From the NCBI GenBank assembly GCA_910588135.1, contig CAJUOT010000027.1:1-37699 (forward strand): 37,699 nt of DNA. The letters run 5' to 3'. Source of the stretch: an uncultured Oscillospiraceae bacterium (lineage in GTDB: Bacteria; Bacillota; Clostridia; Oscillospirales; Oscillospiraceae). Under the pieces are notes generated by a model. The model did not search any database, was not told the DNA's origin, and saw nothing but the letters and a program-made list of their open reading frames with translations. Of the stretch, positions 16,836-24,743 are shown in pieces; the stretch's first letter is position 1, and every line of letters begins with the position of its first letter. The position numbers and the translations under genes are program-made.

Positions 16836-19127
16836 TTACTTCACGGCCACGGTCTCAACATTGCCCGCCCAGCCCCAGTACGGGGTCATGTCGGTGGGCA
16901 GGGAGTCGACCACAACGCGCTCGGAGGAGATCAGCAGGCAGTCGGAACGCTGATAGACGGGGACCTCCACGGCGTAGTCCATGACGATCTCCATGGCGCC
17001 CTGGTACAGAGCCTTGCGGTAGGCCTGGTCGGCGCTCTTACGGGCCAGCATGATGGTGTCGTCCAGCTCGTCTTCAGCGATGTGGTAGTAGTTGGTGGAA
17101 CCCTGGGAGTGGTACAGCTGGAACATGTCGGGATCGGAACCGGCACGCCAGGCGGCGACCCACAGCTCGGCCACGCCGGTCTGATAGGTCTCATACAGGG
17201 CGTTGGCGTCGGCATGGTCGCGGACGGTCAGGGTGATGCCCACGGTGGCCAGCGCCTCGCTGGCGTTCTTCAGCAGCAGGAAGGAGGGATGGTCGCCGCT
17301 GCCGCTGGCGCCGATCTCCACCTGATAGGCCAGCTTGGCGCCCTCGGGAGCCGCGGTGACCTTGCCGTTCTCCACGGTGTAGCCGGCGGCCTCCAGATAG
17401 CCCAGGGCGGCCTCCAGAGCGGCGGCGTACTTGTCCTCGGTGGACATATCGGCGGTGTAGATAGGCTCGCCGTTCACGTCCACGGAGTAGGCGACCTTGT
17501 AGCCGTCGTCAGTGGTCTGGGGGGCGGCCCAGGAGGTGTTGGAGATGGGGTAGTTGATGACGGAGGCGGTGTTGCCGTAGTAGGAGTCGATGCCCTCGTC
17601 ACGGTACACGGCGATCATGGTGGCCAGGGCCTTGCGCAGGTCCTTGGACTGCTCGGAGTAGGGATCGTCGCCCACCTTGACCAGGTTGGGGTTCATGCCC
17701 ACATAGCCGTAGCCGCGGTAGTCGATCAGCTTGGTGGTGAGGACGGGGCCGTCAAAGTTCTGCCAGTCGTCCTCGGAGAAGCCGTTGACGGTGGCGATCT
17801 GCTTGGCGGTGTTGGTGTCGTAGCTGGGATCGGCGATGTCCAGGGTGCCGGTCTCGATGCCGGTGACCTTCACGTCCTCAGAGGACTCCTTGAAGCTCAG
17901 GTGCTTGACAATGGGCTCGCCCTGCCAGTAGTTGGGGTTGGCGTCCATGGTCACCACGCCGTTGGCGTAGGTGTTGAACACGAAGGGGCCGGCGCCCAGG
18001 GGGTTCTGGGTCTGGGCCTTCACCATGGACAGGTCGCCCTTGGGGAAGCCGAACTTGTGGGCGTCATAGTCATACTGGCTGGCGTCGCCGTAGTGGTGCA
18101 GGGGGGCGATGACCTGGCCCATCTGGTAGATGGCGGTGGCGTCCAGCTCAGTGGTGGTCACACGCAGGGAGTAATCGCCGGTCTTCTCGATGCCGGAGAC
18201 GTAGTCGGCAGATTCACCGGTGGCCACGCCCACGGAGTACTTCGGGTCCAGGCAGGCCCACAGGGTGCGGTCCGCCTGCTCGGTGTCGGACAGGACGCTG
18301 TAATCGCCCTCGTACATCTCGACGGCATACTGCCACACTTCCTCCAGGGTGCTGCCCTCGAAGCCCCACTGGGCGGCCTTGGTGGCGATGTCGTCATCAG
18401 CGGAGGCGTTGCCCGCGTTCACAACATAATTCAGGATGCTCTCAATGAAAGCCACGCCGGCCTCGTTGATGCCGGTCTCCCAGAACTCCTTCTGGATGGC
18501 CTCGTCCCACAGGGAGAAGTCAGTGTTGTCAGGGCCGGCGGCGACCAGCAGGTCGGAGAGGATGCTCATGCCGGCGCGGTACTCCTCCAGGCCCTGGATG
18601 GGCACGGAGTAGAAGGTGGCGTTTCCGTCATAGGTGGGGTCCAGAACCACGTACATGCTGAAAATCAGGTCGTCGATGGTGACGGGCTTTCCGTCGGAGA
18701 ACTTCATGTCGTCGCGGATGGTCAGATCATAGCTGACGGTGCCGTCGGCGTTCTCGGTGATCTTCACGTCGCTGGTGGTCTTGTAAGTGTAGTCGGTGCC
18801 GTTATAGGGCCGGGTCTCACCCGCGATGCCCTGCAGAACGGGGTTGGACACGCGGTCCAGGCCCATGGCGCCGATGGTGAACATATCCACCACGTCCTGG
18901 TCGCCGGCGGAAAGGGCGAAGAAGGGAGAGAACTTGCCCTCCAGGCCCTGCTCGCAGGAGACCACCAGGGTGTCGTTGGTCGACGCGGGCTGGCTGTCGG
19001 TGGGCTGGCTGTCGCTGTTTTGGGGGGCGTCGGTAGCGTCGGCGTTGGGCTTGCTGCAGCCGGAGAGCATACCGAAGCACATCGCAAGAGCAAGCAGCAA
19101 AGCCAGCAATTTCTTTGTGTTCTTCAT
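16836..19127 (-). CDS. oppA: Oligopeptide-binding lipoprotein OppA-like
   Basis: A 763-aa extracellular peptide-binding lipoprotein (SBP_bac_5 family) that delivers peptides to OppBCDF. The signal peptide starts MKNTKKLLALLLALAMCFG, and the lipidated Cys lies in MLSGCSKPN near residue 24. A Ser/Thr/Asp/Gln linker follows (about 25-50). The mature domain carries family features: the DLTIRDDMKFSDGKPVTIDD stretch and the late WVAAWRAGSDPDMFQLYHSQ. Length is about 200 residues above E. coli OppA (about 540), as in many clostridial relatives. It has its own strong promoter and a 5' leader with GC-rich hairpins. AGGAGGATAAGCG precedes the ATG. Confidence 0.95.
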   Translation of the reverse strand: MKNTKKLLALLLALAMCFGMLSGCSKPNADATDAPQNSDSQPTDSQPASTNDTLVVSCEQGLEGKFSPFFALSAGDQDVVDMFTIGAMGLDRVSNPVLQGIAGETRPYNGTDYTYKTTSDVKITENADGTVSYDLTIRDDMKFSDGKPVTIDDLIFSMYVVLDPTYDGNATFYSVPIQGLEEYRAGMSILSDLLVAAGPDNTDFSLWDEAIQKEFWETGINEAGVAFIESILNYVVNAGNASADDDIATKAAQWGFEGSTLEEVWQYAVEMYEGDYSVLSDTEQADRTLWACLDPKYSVGVATGESADYVSGIEKTGDYSLRVTTTELDATAIYQMGQVIAPLHHYGDASQYDYDAHKFGFPKGDLSMVKAQTQNPLGAGPFVFNTYANGVVTMDANPNYWQGEPIVKHLSFKESSEDVKVTGIETGTLDIADPSYDTNTAKQIATVNGFSEDDWQNFDGPVLTTKLIDYRGYGYVGMNPNLVKVGDDPYSEQSKDLRKALATMIAVYRDEGIDSYYGNTASVINYPISNTSWAAPQTTDDGYKVAYSVDVNGEPIYTADMSTEDKYAAALEAALGYLEAAGYTVENGKVTAAPEGAKLAYQVEIGASGSGDHPSFLLLKNASEALATVGITLTVRDHADANALYETYQTGVAELWVAAWRAGSDPDMFQLYHSQGSTNYYHIAEDELDDTIMLARKSADQAYRKALYQGAMEIVMDYAVEVPVYQRSDCLLISSERVVVDSLPTDMTPYWGWAGNVETVAVK

Positions 19128-19191
19128 TTTTCGCTTATCCTCCTAAAAATATATTGGAACAAACAGGTTTCCCTGTGTTCACCATAGTGGC

Positions 19192-19235
19192 CGCGCCCGC
19201 CCGGCGGGCGCGGACGGGCGGGGATGTCCCGCCCG
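19192..19235 (-). promoter_or_regulatory. Two GC-rich hairpins in the oppA leader
   Basis: A 23-nt perfect palindrome (CCGCGCCCGCC and complement, 1-nt centre) at about 19193-19215 is adjacent to CGGGCGGG..CCCGCCCG at 19215-19235. Both lie between the promoter and the oppA ribosome-binding site. Neither has a following T-run, so they look like mRNA-stabilising or regulatory stems, not terminators. Confidence 0.55.
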
Positions 19236-19279
19236 TTTTGCAACCGGACGGACATTCAACTGCAAAATATTTATATTGA

Positions 19280-19309
19280 ATTATACTACACCTTTATCGC
19301 TTTAGTCAA
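19280..19309 (-). promoter_or_regulatory. Promoter of the opp operon
   Basis: On the minus strand TTGACT (19304-19309) and a perfect TATAAT (19280-19285) are separated by 18 bp, within an AT-rich patch upstream of oppA. Confidence 0.85.
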
Positions 19310-19509
19310 GCGGTGCGTCAAAGATATGTTTGAGAAATGTAGTCAGGAATATCGCCCGCGCTCCCCCATTCTTCGTTGAGAATCTCCAAAAAAACAGGTT
19401 CGGAACGGAAATCCCTTCCAGAACAGCCCCCCGGAACGGGCTCTGGCGGACCTCCTCCCGGGGCGGGGCGCCCCACGCGCCCCCGGCCAGAAAATTTTTC
19501 AATTTCCCC

Positions 19510-19538
19510 TTGACAGGGGCGGCGATTCCTGCTACAAT
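19510..19538 (+). promoter_or_regulatory. tRNA-Gly promoter
   Basis: Consensus TTGACA (19510-19515) and TACAAT (19533-19538) with a 17-bp spacer, 14 bp before the mature tRNA 5' end. The roughly 200 bp between this and the opp promoter shows nothing else I can support. Confidence 0.88.
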
Positions 19539-19552
19539 CCTTTTTGTTCGCT

Positions 19553-19628
19553 GCGAGTGTAGCTCATCTGGTAGAGCGCCACCTTGCCAAGGTGGAGGTA
19601 GCGAGTTCGAGCCTCGTCACTCGCTCCA
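19553..19628 (+). tRNA. tRNA-Gly (anticodon GCC)
   Basis: A 76-nt cloverleaf. The acceptor stem GCGAGTG pairs with CACTCGC. The D-arm is GCTC..GAGC. The anticodon stem CCACC/GGTGG has loop TTGCCAA (anticodon GCC). The T-arm GCGAG TTCGAGC CTCGT carries one G-T pair. The discriminator T is followed by an encoded CCA (19626-19628). Confidence 0.97.
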
Positions 19629-19666
19629 AAAAGGAAAGCGCCTGCGTTGCAGGCGCTTTCCTTTTT
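19628..19666 (+). terminator. tRNA-Gly terminator
   Basis: An 18-bp stem (AAAAAGGAAAGCGCCTGC and its complement, 3-nt loop) ends in TTTTT, directly behind the tRNA CCA. Its 3' arm runs into the first copy of the multi-hairpin repeat. Confidence 0.92.
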
Positions 19667-19800
19667 GGGTTCCGCGCCGCACGGCGGCGCTCCACCCTTC
19701 GGAGATTTCCTTGCTCGGGCCGGCAAAGCCAGCCCTGCGCAATTCTCCGCCGCTATGCGGCTCCGAATTCACGCCGCACCCGCGGCGCGGCCCAGAAGGG
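19658..19800 (+). repeat. Five-hairpin intergenic repeat, copy 1
   Basis: A 143-bp unit, almost identical to copy 2 (about 5 differences counted by eye). In order it holds hairpin H1 (GCGCCGC/GCGGCGC), a linker with GATTTC-like and ATGCTCGG-like sequence, H2 (GGCCGGC/GCCAGCC with one mismatch), linker CTGCGCA, H3 (AATTC..GCCGC/GCGGC..GAATT), H4 (CGCCGC/GCGGCG with ACCC loop) and H5 (CGGCCC/GGGCCG). There is no start codon with a ribosome-binding site and no conserved frame. Confidence 0.85.
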
Positions 19801-19844
19801 CCGTTGGGGTGGTTCCCTCCAAGCTCCGCACATTCCGGGACGCC

Positions 19845-19987
19845 TTCCTTTTTGGGTTCCGCGCCGCATGGCGGCGCTCCACCCTTCGGAGATTTCCATG
19901 CTCGGGCCGGCAAAGCCGGCCCTGCGCAATTCTCCGCCGCTGTGCGGCTCCGAATCCACGCCGCACCCGCGGCGCGGCCCAGAAGGG
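19845..19987 (+). repeat. Five-hairpin intergenic repeat, copy 2
   Basis: A direct repeat of copy 1 after a 44-bp spacer. Stems: H1 at 19861-19877, H2 at 19904-19922 (perfect 8 bp), H3 at 19929-19955, H4 at 19959-19974. H5 is broken after GGGT, where sequence identity to copy 1 stops. Confidence 0.87.
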
Positions 19988-20026
19988 TCAAGTCAAGCCC
20001 TGCGCATAGGGCTCTCCCGTGAACCG

Positions 20027-20046
20027 GGGGTCCTTAGGGGGCGGGC
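20027..20046 (+). repeat. Partial copy of the inner end of the palindromic-arm element
   Basis: GGGGTCCTTAGGGGGCGGGC matches the inner end of the right arm of the element at 21277-21871 (GTGGGTCCTTAGGGGGAGGC). The rest of an arm is absent. The surrounding 19988-20071 stretch is otherwise featureless. Confidence 0.5.
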
Positions 20047-20071
20047 CGCACACATTTCGGCAAAATCCCCA

Positions 20072-20100
20072 TTGCGCCCCGGCCGCAACGCTGGTATAAT
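20072..20100 (+). promoter_or_regulatory. ilvE promoter
   Basis: TTGCGC (20072-20077), a 17-bp spacer, and a perfect TATAAT (20095-20100). The leader is short, with no room for a T-box. Confidence 0.8.
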
Positions 20101-20134
20101 ATCACTACTTTACACCGTCAAAGGAGCGATCCTT

Positions 20135-21202
20135 ATGCTGGATATTAAAATCACCCGCGCCCAAACCCTCAAGCCTCAGCCCGACCCGGACACCCTGGTG
20201 TTCGGCCGCACCTTCACCGACCATATGTTCCTGATGAATTACGACGCCGGCCAGGGCTGGCACGACCCCCGGGTCGTCCCCTACGGCCCCCTGCCCTTTG
20301 AGCTGTCCTGCATGGTGTTCCACTACGCCCAGGAGATCTTTGAGGGCATGAAGGCCTACCGCACCCCTGCCGGGCAGGTACAGCTCTTCCGGCCCTATGA
20401 GAACGCGAAGCGGCTGAACTCCTCCTGCCGCCGCCTGTGCATCCCCGAAATCCCCGAGGAGGATTTCGTTCAGGCCGTCAAGGCCGTAGTGGGCGTTGAC
20501 CAGGCCTGGGTGCCCCACAAGGTGGGCACGTCCCTCTATATCCGCCCCTTCATCATCGCCACCGACAACGGCCTGGGCGTCCACGCCTCCCACAGCTACC
20601 TGTTCGCCGTCATCTGCTGCCCGGTGGGGGCCTACTACCCCGAGGGCATCAACCCGGTGAAAATCTACGTGGAGGACGAGGACGTGCGGGCCGTCAAGGG
20701 CGGCACCGGCTTCACCAAGTGCGGCGGCAACTACGCCGCCTCCATCCGCGCCGGGGAGCGGGCGGAGGAGCAGGGCTTCTCCCAGGTGCTGTGGCTGGAC
20801 GGCGTCCACCGCAAGTACATTGAGGAAGTGGGCTCCATGAACGTGATGTTCAAGATCAACGGCGCCGTCGTCACCCCGGAGCTTACCGGCTCGGTGCTCC
20901 CCGGCATCACCCGCAAGAGCTGCCTGGAGCTGATCCGCTCCTGGGGCATCCCCGTGGAGGAGCGGCTCATCTCTGCCCAGGAGCTGTTCGACGCCGCCCA
21001 GGCGGGCACGCTTGAAGAGGCGTGGGGCACCGGCACCGCGGCCGTGGTGTCCCCCATCGGCCTGCTGGCCTGGGAGGGCCGGAAAGAGGTGGTCAGCGGC
21101 GGGAACATCGGCCCCCTGACCCAGAAGCTGTACGACACCCTCACCGGCATCCAGTGGGGCACCGTGGCCGACACCCACAGCTGGATCGTCCCCGTGGAAT
21201 AA
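20135..21202 (+). CDS. ilvE: Branched-chain amino acid aminotransferase
   Basis: A 355-aa PLP enzyme interconverting Leu/Ile/Val and their 2-oxo acids using 2-oxoglutarate/glutamate. Fold-type IV BCAT of the longer, eukaryotic-like subgroup: YAQEIFEGMKAYR near the N-terminus, then RPFIIATDNGLGV. The Schiff-base Lys lies in the GGTGFTKCGGNYAAS region, followed by WLDGVHRKYIEEVGSMNVMF and GTGTAAVVSPIG. Cytosolic and of normal length. ATG 20135 is set by AAGGAG about 9 bp upstream and by the promoter at 20072-20100; the open frame running back to 19544 crosses the tRNA and repeats and is not coding. A terminator follows, so the gene is monocistronic. Confidence 0.96.
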   Translation: MLDIKITRAQTLKPQPDPDTLVFGRTFTDHMFLMNYDAGQGWHDPRVVPYGPLPFELSCMVFHYAQEIFEGMKAYRTPAGQVQLFRPYENAKRLNSSCRRLCIPEIPEEDFVQAVKAVVGVDQAWVPHKVGTSLYIRPFIIATDNGLGVHASHSYLFAVICCPVGAYYPEGINPVKIYVEDEDVRAVKGGTGFTKCGGNYAASIRAGERAEEQGFSQVLWLDGVHRKYIEEVGSMNVMFKINGAVVTPELTGSVLPGITRKSCLELIRSWGIPVEERLISAQELFDAAQAGTLEEAWGTGTAAVVSPIGLLAWEGRKEVVSGGNIGPLTQKLYDTLTGIQWGTVADTHSWIVPVE

Positions 21203-21210
21203 CGCAAAAC

Positions 21211-21240
21211 GAAGCCCCGGCCAATTGGCCGGGGCTTTGA
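21211..21240 (+). terminator. ilvE terminator
   Basis: Arms AAGCCCCGGCCAA and TTGGCCGGGGCTT pair perfectly, followed by TGATTTT, 9 bp after the ilvE stop. Confidence 0.9.
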
Positions 21241-21276
21241 TTTTCGCATCCGCCGCTCAGCGCCCCTGTGGAGGGC

Positions 21277-21871
21277 GTTACTTTCTCTCTCGCGAGAGAA
21301 AGTAACCAAAGAGCGCGCTTAGGGGGCGGCCTCCGATGGAGCAGGCCCAAAGGACGGGCCAGCTCCACAGTCGGCCACCCCCTAAGACCCCCCCATTAAG
21401 GTCAAGACCCGCCGCTTTCGAGGGGCGGGAGAGTGACCGGCTATTGCGGGTTACGAATGAGCCCCGCTTCTTTTTTCGGCCCACACCGGGCCTGTGTTTC
21501 TCTGGCACTGATAGGCGAGGGTTCTCTTTAGCGCGCCTAACTTTCTCAGGCTCCCCCGCCGGGGCGGTAGACGTTCCCCCTCAACTGCCCCGCCAGCACC
21601 ACCCGCCACCCAGGCGCATCTGACGTGGACGCCGCCCACAAACAGTGACCGCGCCTGAGCGGCAACAGAAATAGGGGCCCCCGCGTCCCGACCCGCTCCG
21701 CGCCGGAAGGGTATCCCCATGCGCCCCGTTTTGTCTCCCCCGTAAACAGTGGGTCCTTAGGGGGAGGCCCGCCTGTGAGCGAGGGAGCGCCCTTCGCTCC
21801 CGAAGTCGAACCGGCGGGCTTCCCCCTGAGCATTCTCTTTGGGTACTTTCTCTCATGTGAGAGAAAGTACC
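21277..21871. repeat. 595-bp noncoding element with palindromic inverted arms (MITE-like candidate)
   Basis: The left end is a hairpin of GTTACTTTCTCTC and its complement (21277-21306). The right end is GGTACTTTCTCTC and its complement (21842-21871). Reading inward from either end, both arms continue CAAAGAG-N-GCT-(T/C)-AGGGGG, then a variable hairpin, then CCCCCTAAG(G)ACCC, in opposite orientation. The 350-bp centre (about 21391-21740) is GC-rich with only short frames, none with a ribosome-binding site, and no transposase. This explains the 700-bp gap between ilvE and pyrG. The ends resemble a non-autonomous mobile element, but I see no target-site duplication. Confidence 0.7.
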
Positions 21872-21911
21872 GCCCCCGGCAGGGCGCCCCCTGCCACCCC
21901 CCCGCCGGGGG
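21872..21911 (-). terminator. Possible pyrG terminator hairpin
   Basis: GCCCCCGGC and GCCGGGGGC can pair around 21871-21913 immediately after the pyrG stop, with an inner GGCAGGGGGCGCCCTGCC stem. No T-run follows on the minus strand, so termination is uncertain. Confidence 0.4.
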
Positions 21912-23513
21912 CTACCTGCCCTTCGCCGCCCGGATGAACTCCCGGAACAGCGGGTGCGCCCGGTTGGGCCGGGACTTCAGCTCCGGGTGGAACTGCCCCG
22001 CCACAAACCAGGGGTGGCCCGGAAGCTCAATCATCTCCACCAGCCGCCCGTCGGGGGACAGGCCGGACAGCACCAGCCCCGCCTTTGTCAGCGCCTCCCG
22101 GTAGTCGTTGTTGAACTCGTAGCGGTGGCGGTGGCGCTCGTCAATCTCATCCGTCCCGTAAATGGCCGCCGCCAGGGAGCCCACCGCCAGCCGGCAGGGG
22201 TAGCTGCCCAGCCGCATGGTGCCGCCTTTCGCCGTCACCCCCACCTGGTCGGGCATGAGGTCGATGACAGGATAAGGGGTGTTGGGATTCAGCTCGGAGG
22301 AGTGGGCCCCTGTCAGGCCGCACACGTTCCGGGCGTACTCCACCACCGCCAGCTGCATCCCCAGGCAGATGCCCAGGAAGGGGATTTTCTTCTCCCGGGC
22401 GTAGCGGATGGCCTCGATTTTGCCCTCAATGCCCCGGTCGCCAAAGCCGCCGGGCACCAGAATGCCCTGGACATCCCCCAGCAGGCCGTCCGCCGTGTCC
22501 GGGGTGACCTCCTCGGAGTTGACCCAGCGGATGTCCACCGACACGCCGTTTTCAATCCCTCCATGGGTGAGGGCCTCCACCACCGACAGGTACGCGTCGT
22601 GGAGCCCCACGTACTTGCCCACCAGGGCGATGGTCACCGAGCCCGTGGGATGCTTGGCCCGGTGGACCATGGTGGCCCACTCGGTGAGGTCGGGGGCGTG
22701 GCAGATCAGCCCCAGCCGCCGCACCACCACGTCGCCCAGCCCCTCCCGCTCCAGCATGAGGGGCACCTCGTAAAGGAGGTCCGCCGTCAGGTTGGGGATG
22801 GCGTGGTCCTTCGGGATATTGCAGAACAGGGAAATCTTGTCCAGGATGTCCTGGGGGATGGGGTCATCGCTGCGGCACATGATAACATCTGGTTGAATTC
22901 CAAGGGACAATAACTCTTTGGCCGAGTGCTGCGTGGGCTTGGACTTCAGCTCCCCGGAGCCGGGGATGGCCACGATGAGGGACACGTGGATAAACATCAC
23001 GTTCTGCCGCCCCCGCTCGGCGGCCACCTGCCGGATGGCCTCCAGGAAGGGCTGGCTCTCGATGTCGCCCACGGTGCCGCCGATCTCCACAATGGCCGCG
23101 TCCACGCCGGGGCCCTCCAGGGAGTAGATGTGGCGCTTGATCTCGTCGGTGATGTGGGGGATGATCTGCACCGTGCCCCCCAGGTAGTCTCCCGCCCGCT
23201 CCCGGTTGAGCACGTTCCAGTATATCTTTCCGGCGGACACGGAGGAGTTGAAAGTCAGGTTCTCGTCGATGAACCGCTCGTAGTGGCCCAGGTCCAGATC
23301 GGTCTCCGCCCCGTCGTCGGTGACGAACACCTCCCCGTGCTGGTAGGGGGACATGGTGCCCGGGTCCACGTTGAGATAGGGGTCCAGCTTCTGCACCCGC
23401 ACCCGCAGCCCCCGCTGCTTCAAAAGCCGCCCCAGGGACGCGGCCGTGATGCCCTTGCCCAGCCCGGACACCACGCCGCCGGTGACAAAAATGAATTTCG
23501 TGCCTGTGGTCAT
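21912..23513 (-). CDS. pyrG: CTP synthase
   Basis: A 533-aa cytosolic enzyme making CTP from UTP, ATP and glutamine; the final step of de novo pyrimidine nucleotide synthesis. N-terminal synthase domain: KFIFVTGGVVSGLGKGITA with the P-loop, then LDPYLNVDPGTMSPYQHGEV. C-terminal glutaminase: nucleophile Cys in FLGICLGMQLAVVEYARN, and the His-Glu pair in GQFHPEL. Length is normal (E. coli 545). ATG 23513 was chosen (MTTGTKFIF) because it follows GGGGAGGA by 7 bp; the open frame to 23573 has no site. The gene stands alone with its own promoter. Confidence 0.98.
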   Translation of the reverse strand: MTTGTKFIFVTGGVVSGLGKGITAASLGRLLKQRGLRVRVQKLDPYLNVDPGTMSPYQHGEVFVTDDGAETDLDLGHYERFIDENLTFNSSVSAGKIYWNVLNRERAGDYLGGTVQIIPHITDEIKRHIYSLEGPGVDAAIVEIGGTVGDIESQPFLEAIRQVAAERGRQNVMFIHVSLIVAIPGSGELKSKPTQHSAKELLSLGIQPDVIMCRSDDPIPQDILDKISLFCNIPKDHAIPNLTADLLYEVPLMLEREGLGDVVVRRLGLICHAPDLTEWATMVHRAKHPTGSVTIALVGKYVGLHDAYLSVVEALTHGGIENGVSVDIRWVNSEEVTPDTADGLLGDVQGILVPGGFGDRGIEGKIEAIRYAREKKIPFLGICLGMQLAVVEYARNVCGLTGAHSSELNPNTPYPVIDLMPDQVGVTAKGGTMRLGSYPCRLAVGSLAAAIYGTDEIDERHRHRYEFNNDYREALTKAGLVLSGLSPDGRLVEMIELPGHPWFVAGQFHPELKSRPNRAHPLFREFIRAAKGR

Positions 23514-23583
23514 ATGGATTCCTCCCCTGAACGGGCGGGGCCTCTCAGCGCCGGGCATTCCGTCCGCTTCCATTTAACGGTTT

Positions 23584-23619
23584 ATTTTACGCTCCCCGGG
23601 GGGACAAGTCAAGGGGAGC
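23584..23619 (-). promoter_or_regulatory. pyrG promoter with overlapping palindrome
   Basis: TTGACT (23607-23612), a 17-bp spacer, and TAAAAT (23584-23589) on the minus strand. A GCTCCCC/GGGGAGC inverted repeat (23591-23619) spans the -35 and spacer and could be an operator. The transcript start does not show the GGGC of the known CTP-sensing pyrG leaders. Confidence 0.72.
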
Positions 23620-23759
23620 GCCGCCTCATCGCAAATTTCTCCGGCCCGCCCAAAGAAAAGGGTGGAAATTCCCCCCAAAGTATGTTAAATTAAAAACAGG
23701 TCAATTTTCATCCGGCGGGCCCGCGCCCCCGGAACCATTTACTAAGGAGGAACACGAAT

Positions 23760-24563
23760 ATGGGCACTATGAACGGCAAAACTGTCATCATCACCGGCGG
23801 CGGTCGGGCCGTCCTCAGCGATGGCGCCAGCTGCGGCTCCATCGGCTACGGCATTGCCACCGCCTTTGCCAAGGAGGGGGCCAATCTGGTCATCACCGGG
23901 CGGAACGTGAAGAAGCTGGAGGAGGCCAAGGAGGAGCTGGAGCGGCTGTACGGCGTGAAGGTGCTCCCCGTCCAGGCCGACGTGTCCGCGGGGTCGGACA
24001 ACAAGGCCGTGGTTCAGCACGTGGTGGATGAGACCATCAAGGCCTTCGGCCGCATTGACGCGCTCATCAACAACGCCCAGGCTTCCGCCTCCGGCGTGAC
24101 CCTGGCGGATCACTCCACCGAGCAGTTTGATCTGGCCGTCTACTCCGGCCTGTACGCCGCCTTCTACTATATGCAGGCCTGCTACCCCCATCTGAAGGAG
24201 ACCAAGGGCTCCGTCATCAACTTCGCCTCGGGCGCCGGCCTCTTCGGCAACTACGGCCAGTGCGCCTACGCCGCCGCCAAGGAGGGCATCCGGGGCCTCT
24301 CCCGGGTGGCCGCCACCGAGTGGGGCCCCGACGGCATCAACGTGAACGTGATCTGCCCCATCGCCTGGACCGCCCAGCTGGAGAACTTCCAGAACGCCTA
24401 TCCCGACGCCTTCAAGGCCAATGTGAAGATGCCCCCCATGGGCCACTACGGCGACCCCGAGACCGAGATCGGCCGGGTCTGCGTCCAGCTCACCCACCCC
24501 GATTTCAAGTACCTCACCGGCGAGACCCTCACCCTGGAGGGCGGCATGGGCCTGCGGCCCTGA
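23760..24563 (+). CDS. Short-chain dehydrogenase/reductase (SDR)
   Basis: A 267-aa NAD(P)-dependent oxidoreductase. Rossmann N-terminus KTVIITGGG, then an unusually long glycine loop (RAVLSDGASCGSIGYGIA) in which about nine extra residues separate the two Gly clusters. Further motifs: ALINNAQ, Ser in INFASGAG, Tyr and Lys in AYAAAKEG, and a late GETLTLEGGMG typical of the FabG-like group. The substrate is unknown; neighbours (pyrG, XRE regulator) give no clue. AAGGAGG lies 10 bp before the ATG. An AT-rich patch at 23670-23700 probably holds its promoter, but I cannot fix the boxes. Confidence 0.9.
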   Translation: MGTMNGKTVIITGGGRAVLSDGASCGSIGYGIATAFAKEGANLVITGRNVKKLEEAKEELERLYGVKVLPVQADVSAGSDNKAVVQHVVDETIKAFGRIDALINNAQASASGVTLADHSTEQFDLAVYSGLYAAFYYMQACYPHLKETKGSVINFASGAGLFGNYGQCAYAAAKEGIRGLSRVAATEWGPDGINVNVICPIAWTAQLENFQNAYPDAFKANVKMPPMGHYGDPETEIGRVCVQLTHPDFKYLTGETLTLEGGMGLRP

Positions 24564-24583
24564 CCGGGCACCCCAGACGAACC

Positions 24584-24614
24584 AAGGCGCACACGCATGG
24601 CGTGTGCGCCTTTT
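24584..24614 (+). terminator. SDR gene terminator
   Basis: Arms AAGGCGCACACGC and GCGTGTGCGCCTT with an ATG-type loop, followed by TTTT. The 130 bp from here to the XRE gene's stop (24615-24743) show no gene or clear signal. Confidence 0.9.
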
Positions 24615-24743
24615 CGCGTCCCCAGGGGTCCCCGTGAGAGCCCAGCCCCGCGAAGCGGGCGGGTTTCGTGGGGAGGGGAGGCACAGGGGAGCGAACGCAG
24701 TGGGGCGGACTTTGTGCCGGCGGTGTGCGCTCCCTTATTCTGC

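Noticed and set aside
14365..16953. 862-codon open frame on the + strand
   Set aside because: Antisense to oppB and oppC; His/Gln-rich, shadow-like composition.
16686..19187. 833-codon open frame on the + strand
   Set aside because: Antisense to oppA, with GC-rich third-position artefact composition (long Gly/Val/His runs) and no ribosome-binding site.
19658..19987. CRISPR array
   Set aside because: Only two 143-bp units with internal hairpins; far too long for CRISPR repeats, and no cas genes.
19553..19990. Integrated element using the tRNA-Gly 3' end as attachment site
   Set aside because: No second copy of the tRNA 3' end and no integrase in the window.
19544..20134. N-terminal extension of ilvE
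   Set aside because: Runs through the tRNA, its terminator and both repeats; the true start has a promoter and ribosome-binding site at 20095-20135.
19988..20134. T-box riboswitch before ilvE
   Set aside because: The leader after the -10 box is only about 30 nt, and no T-box consensus or specifier stem is visible.
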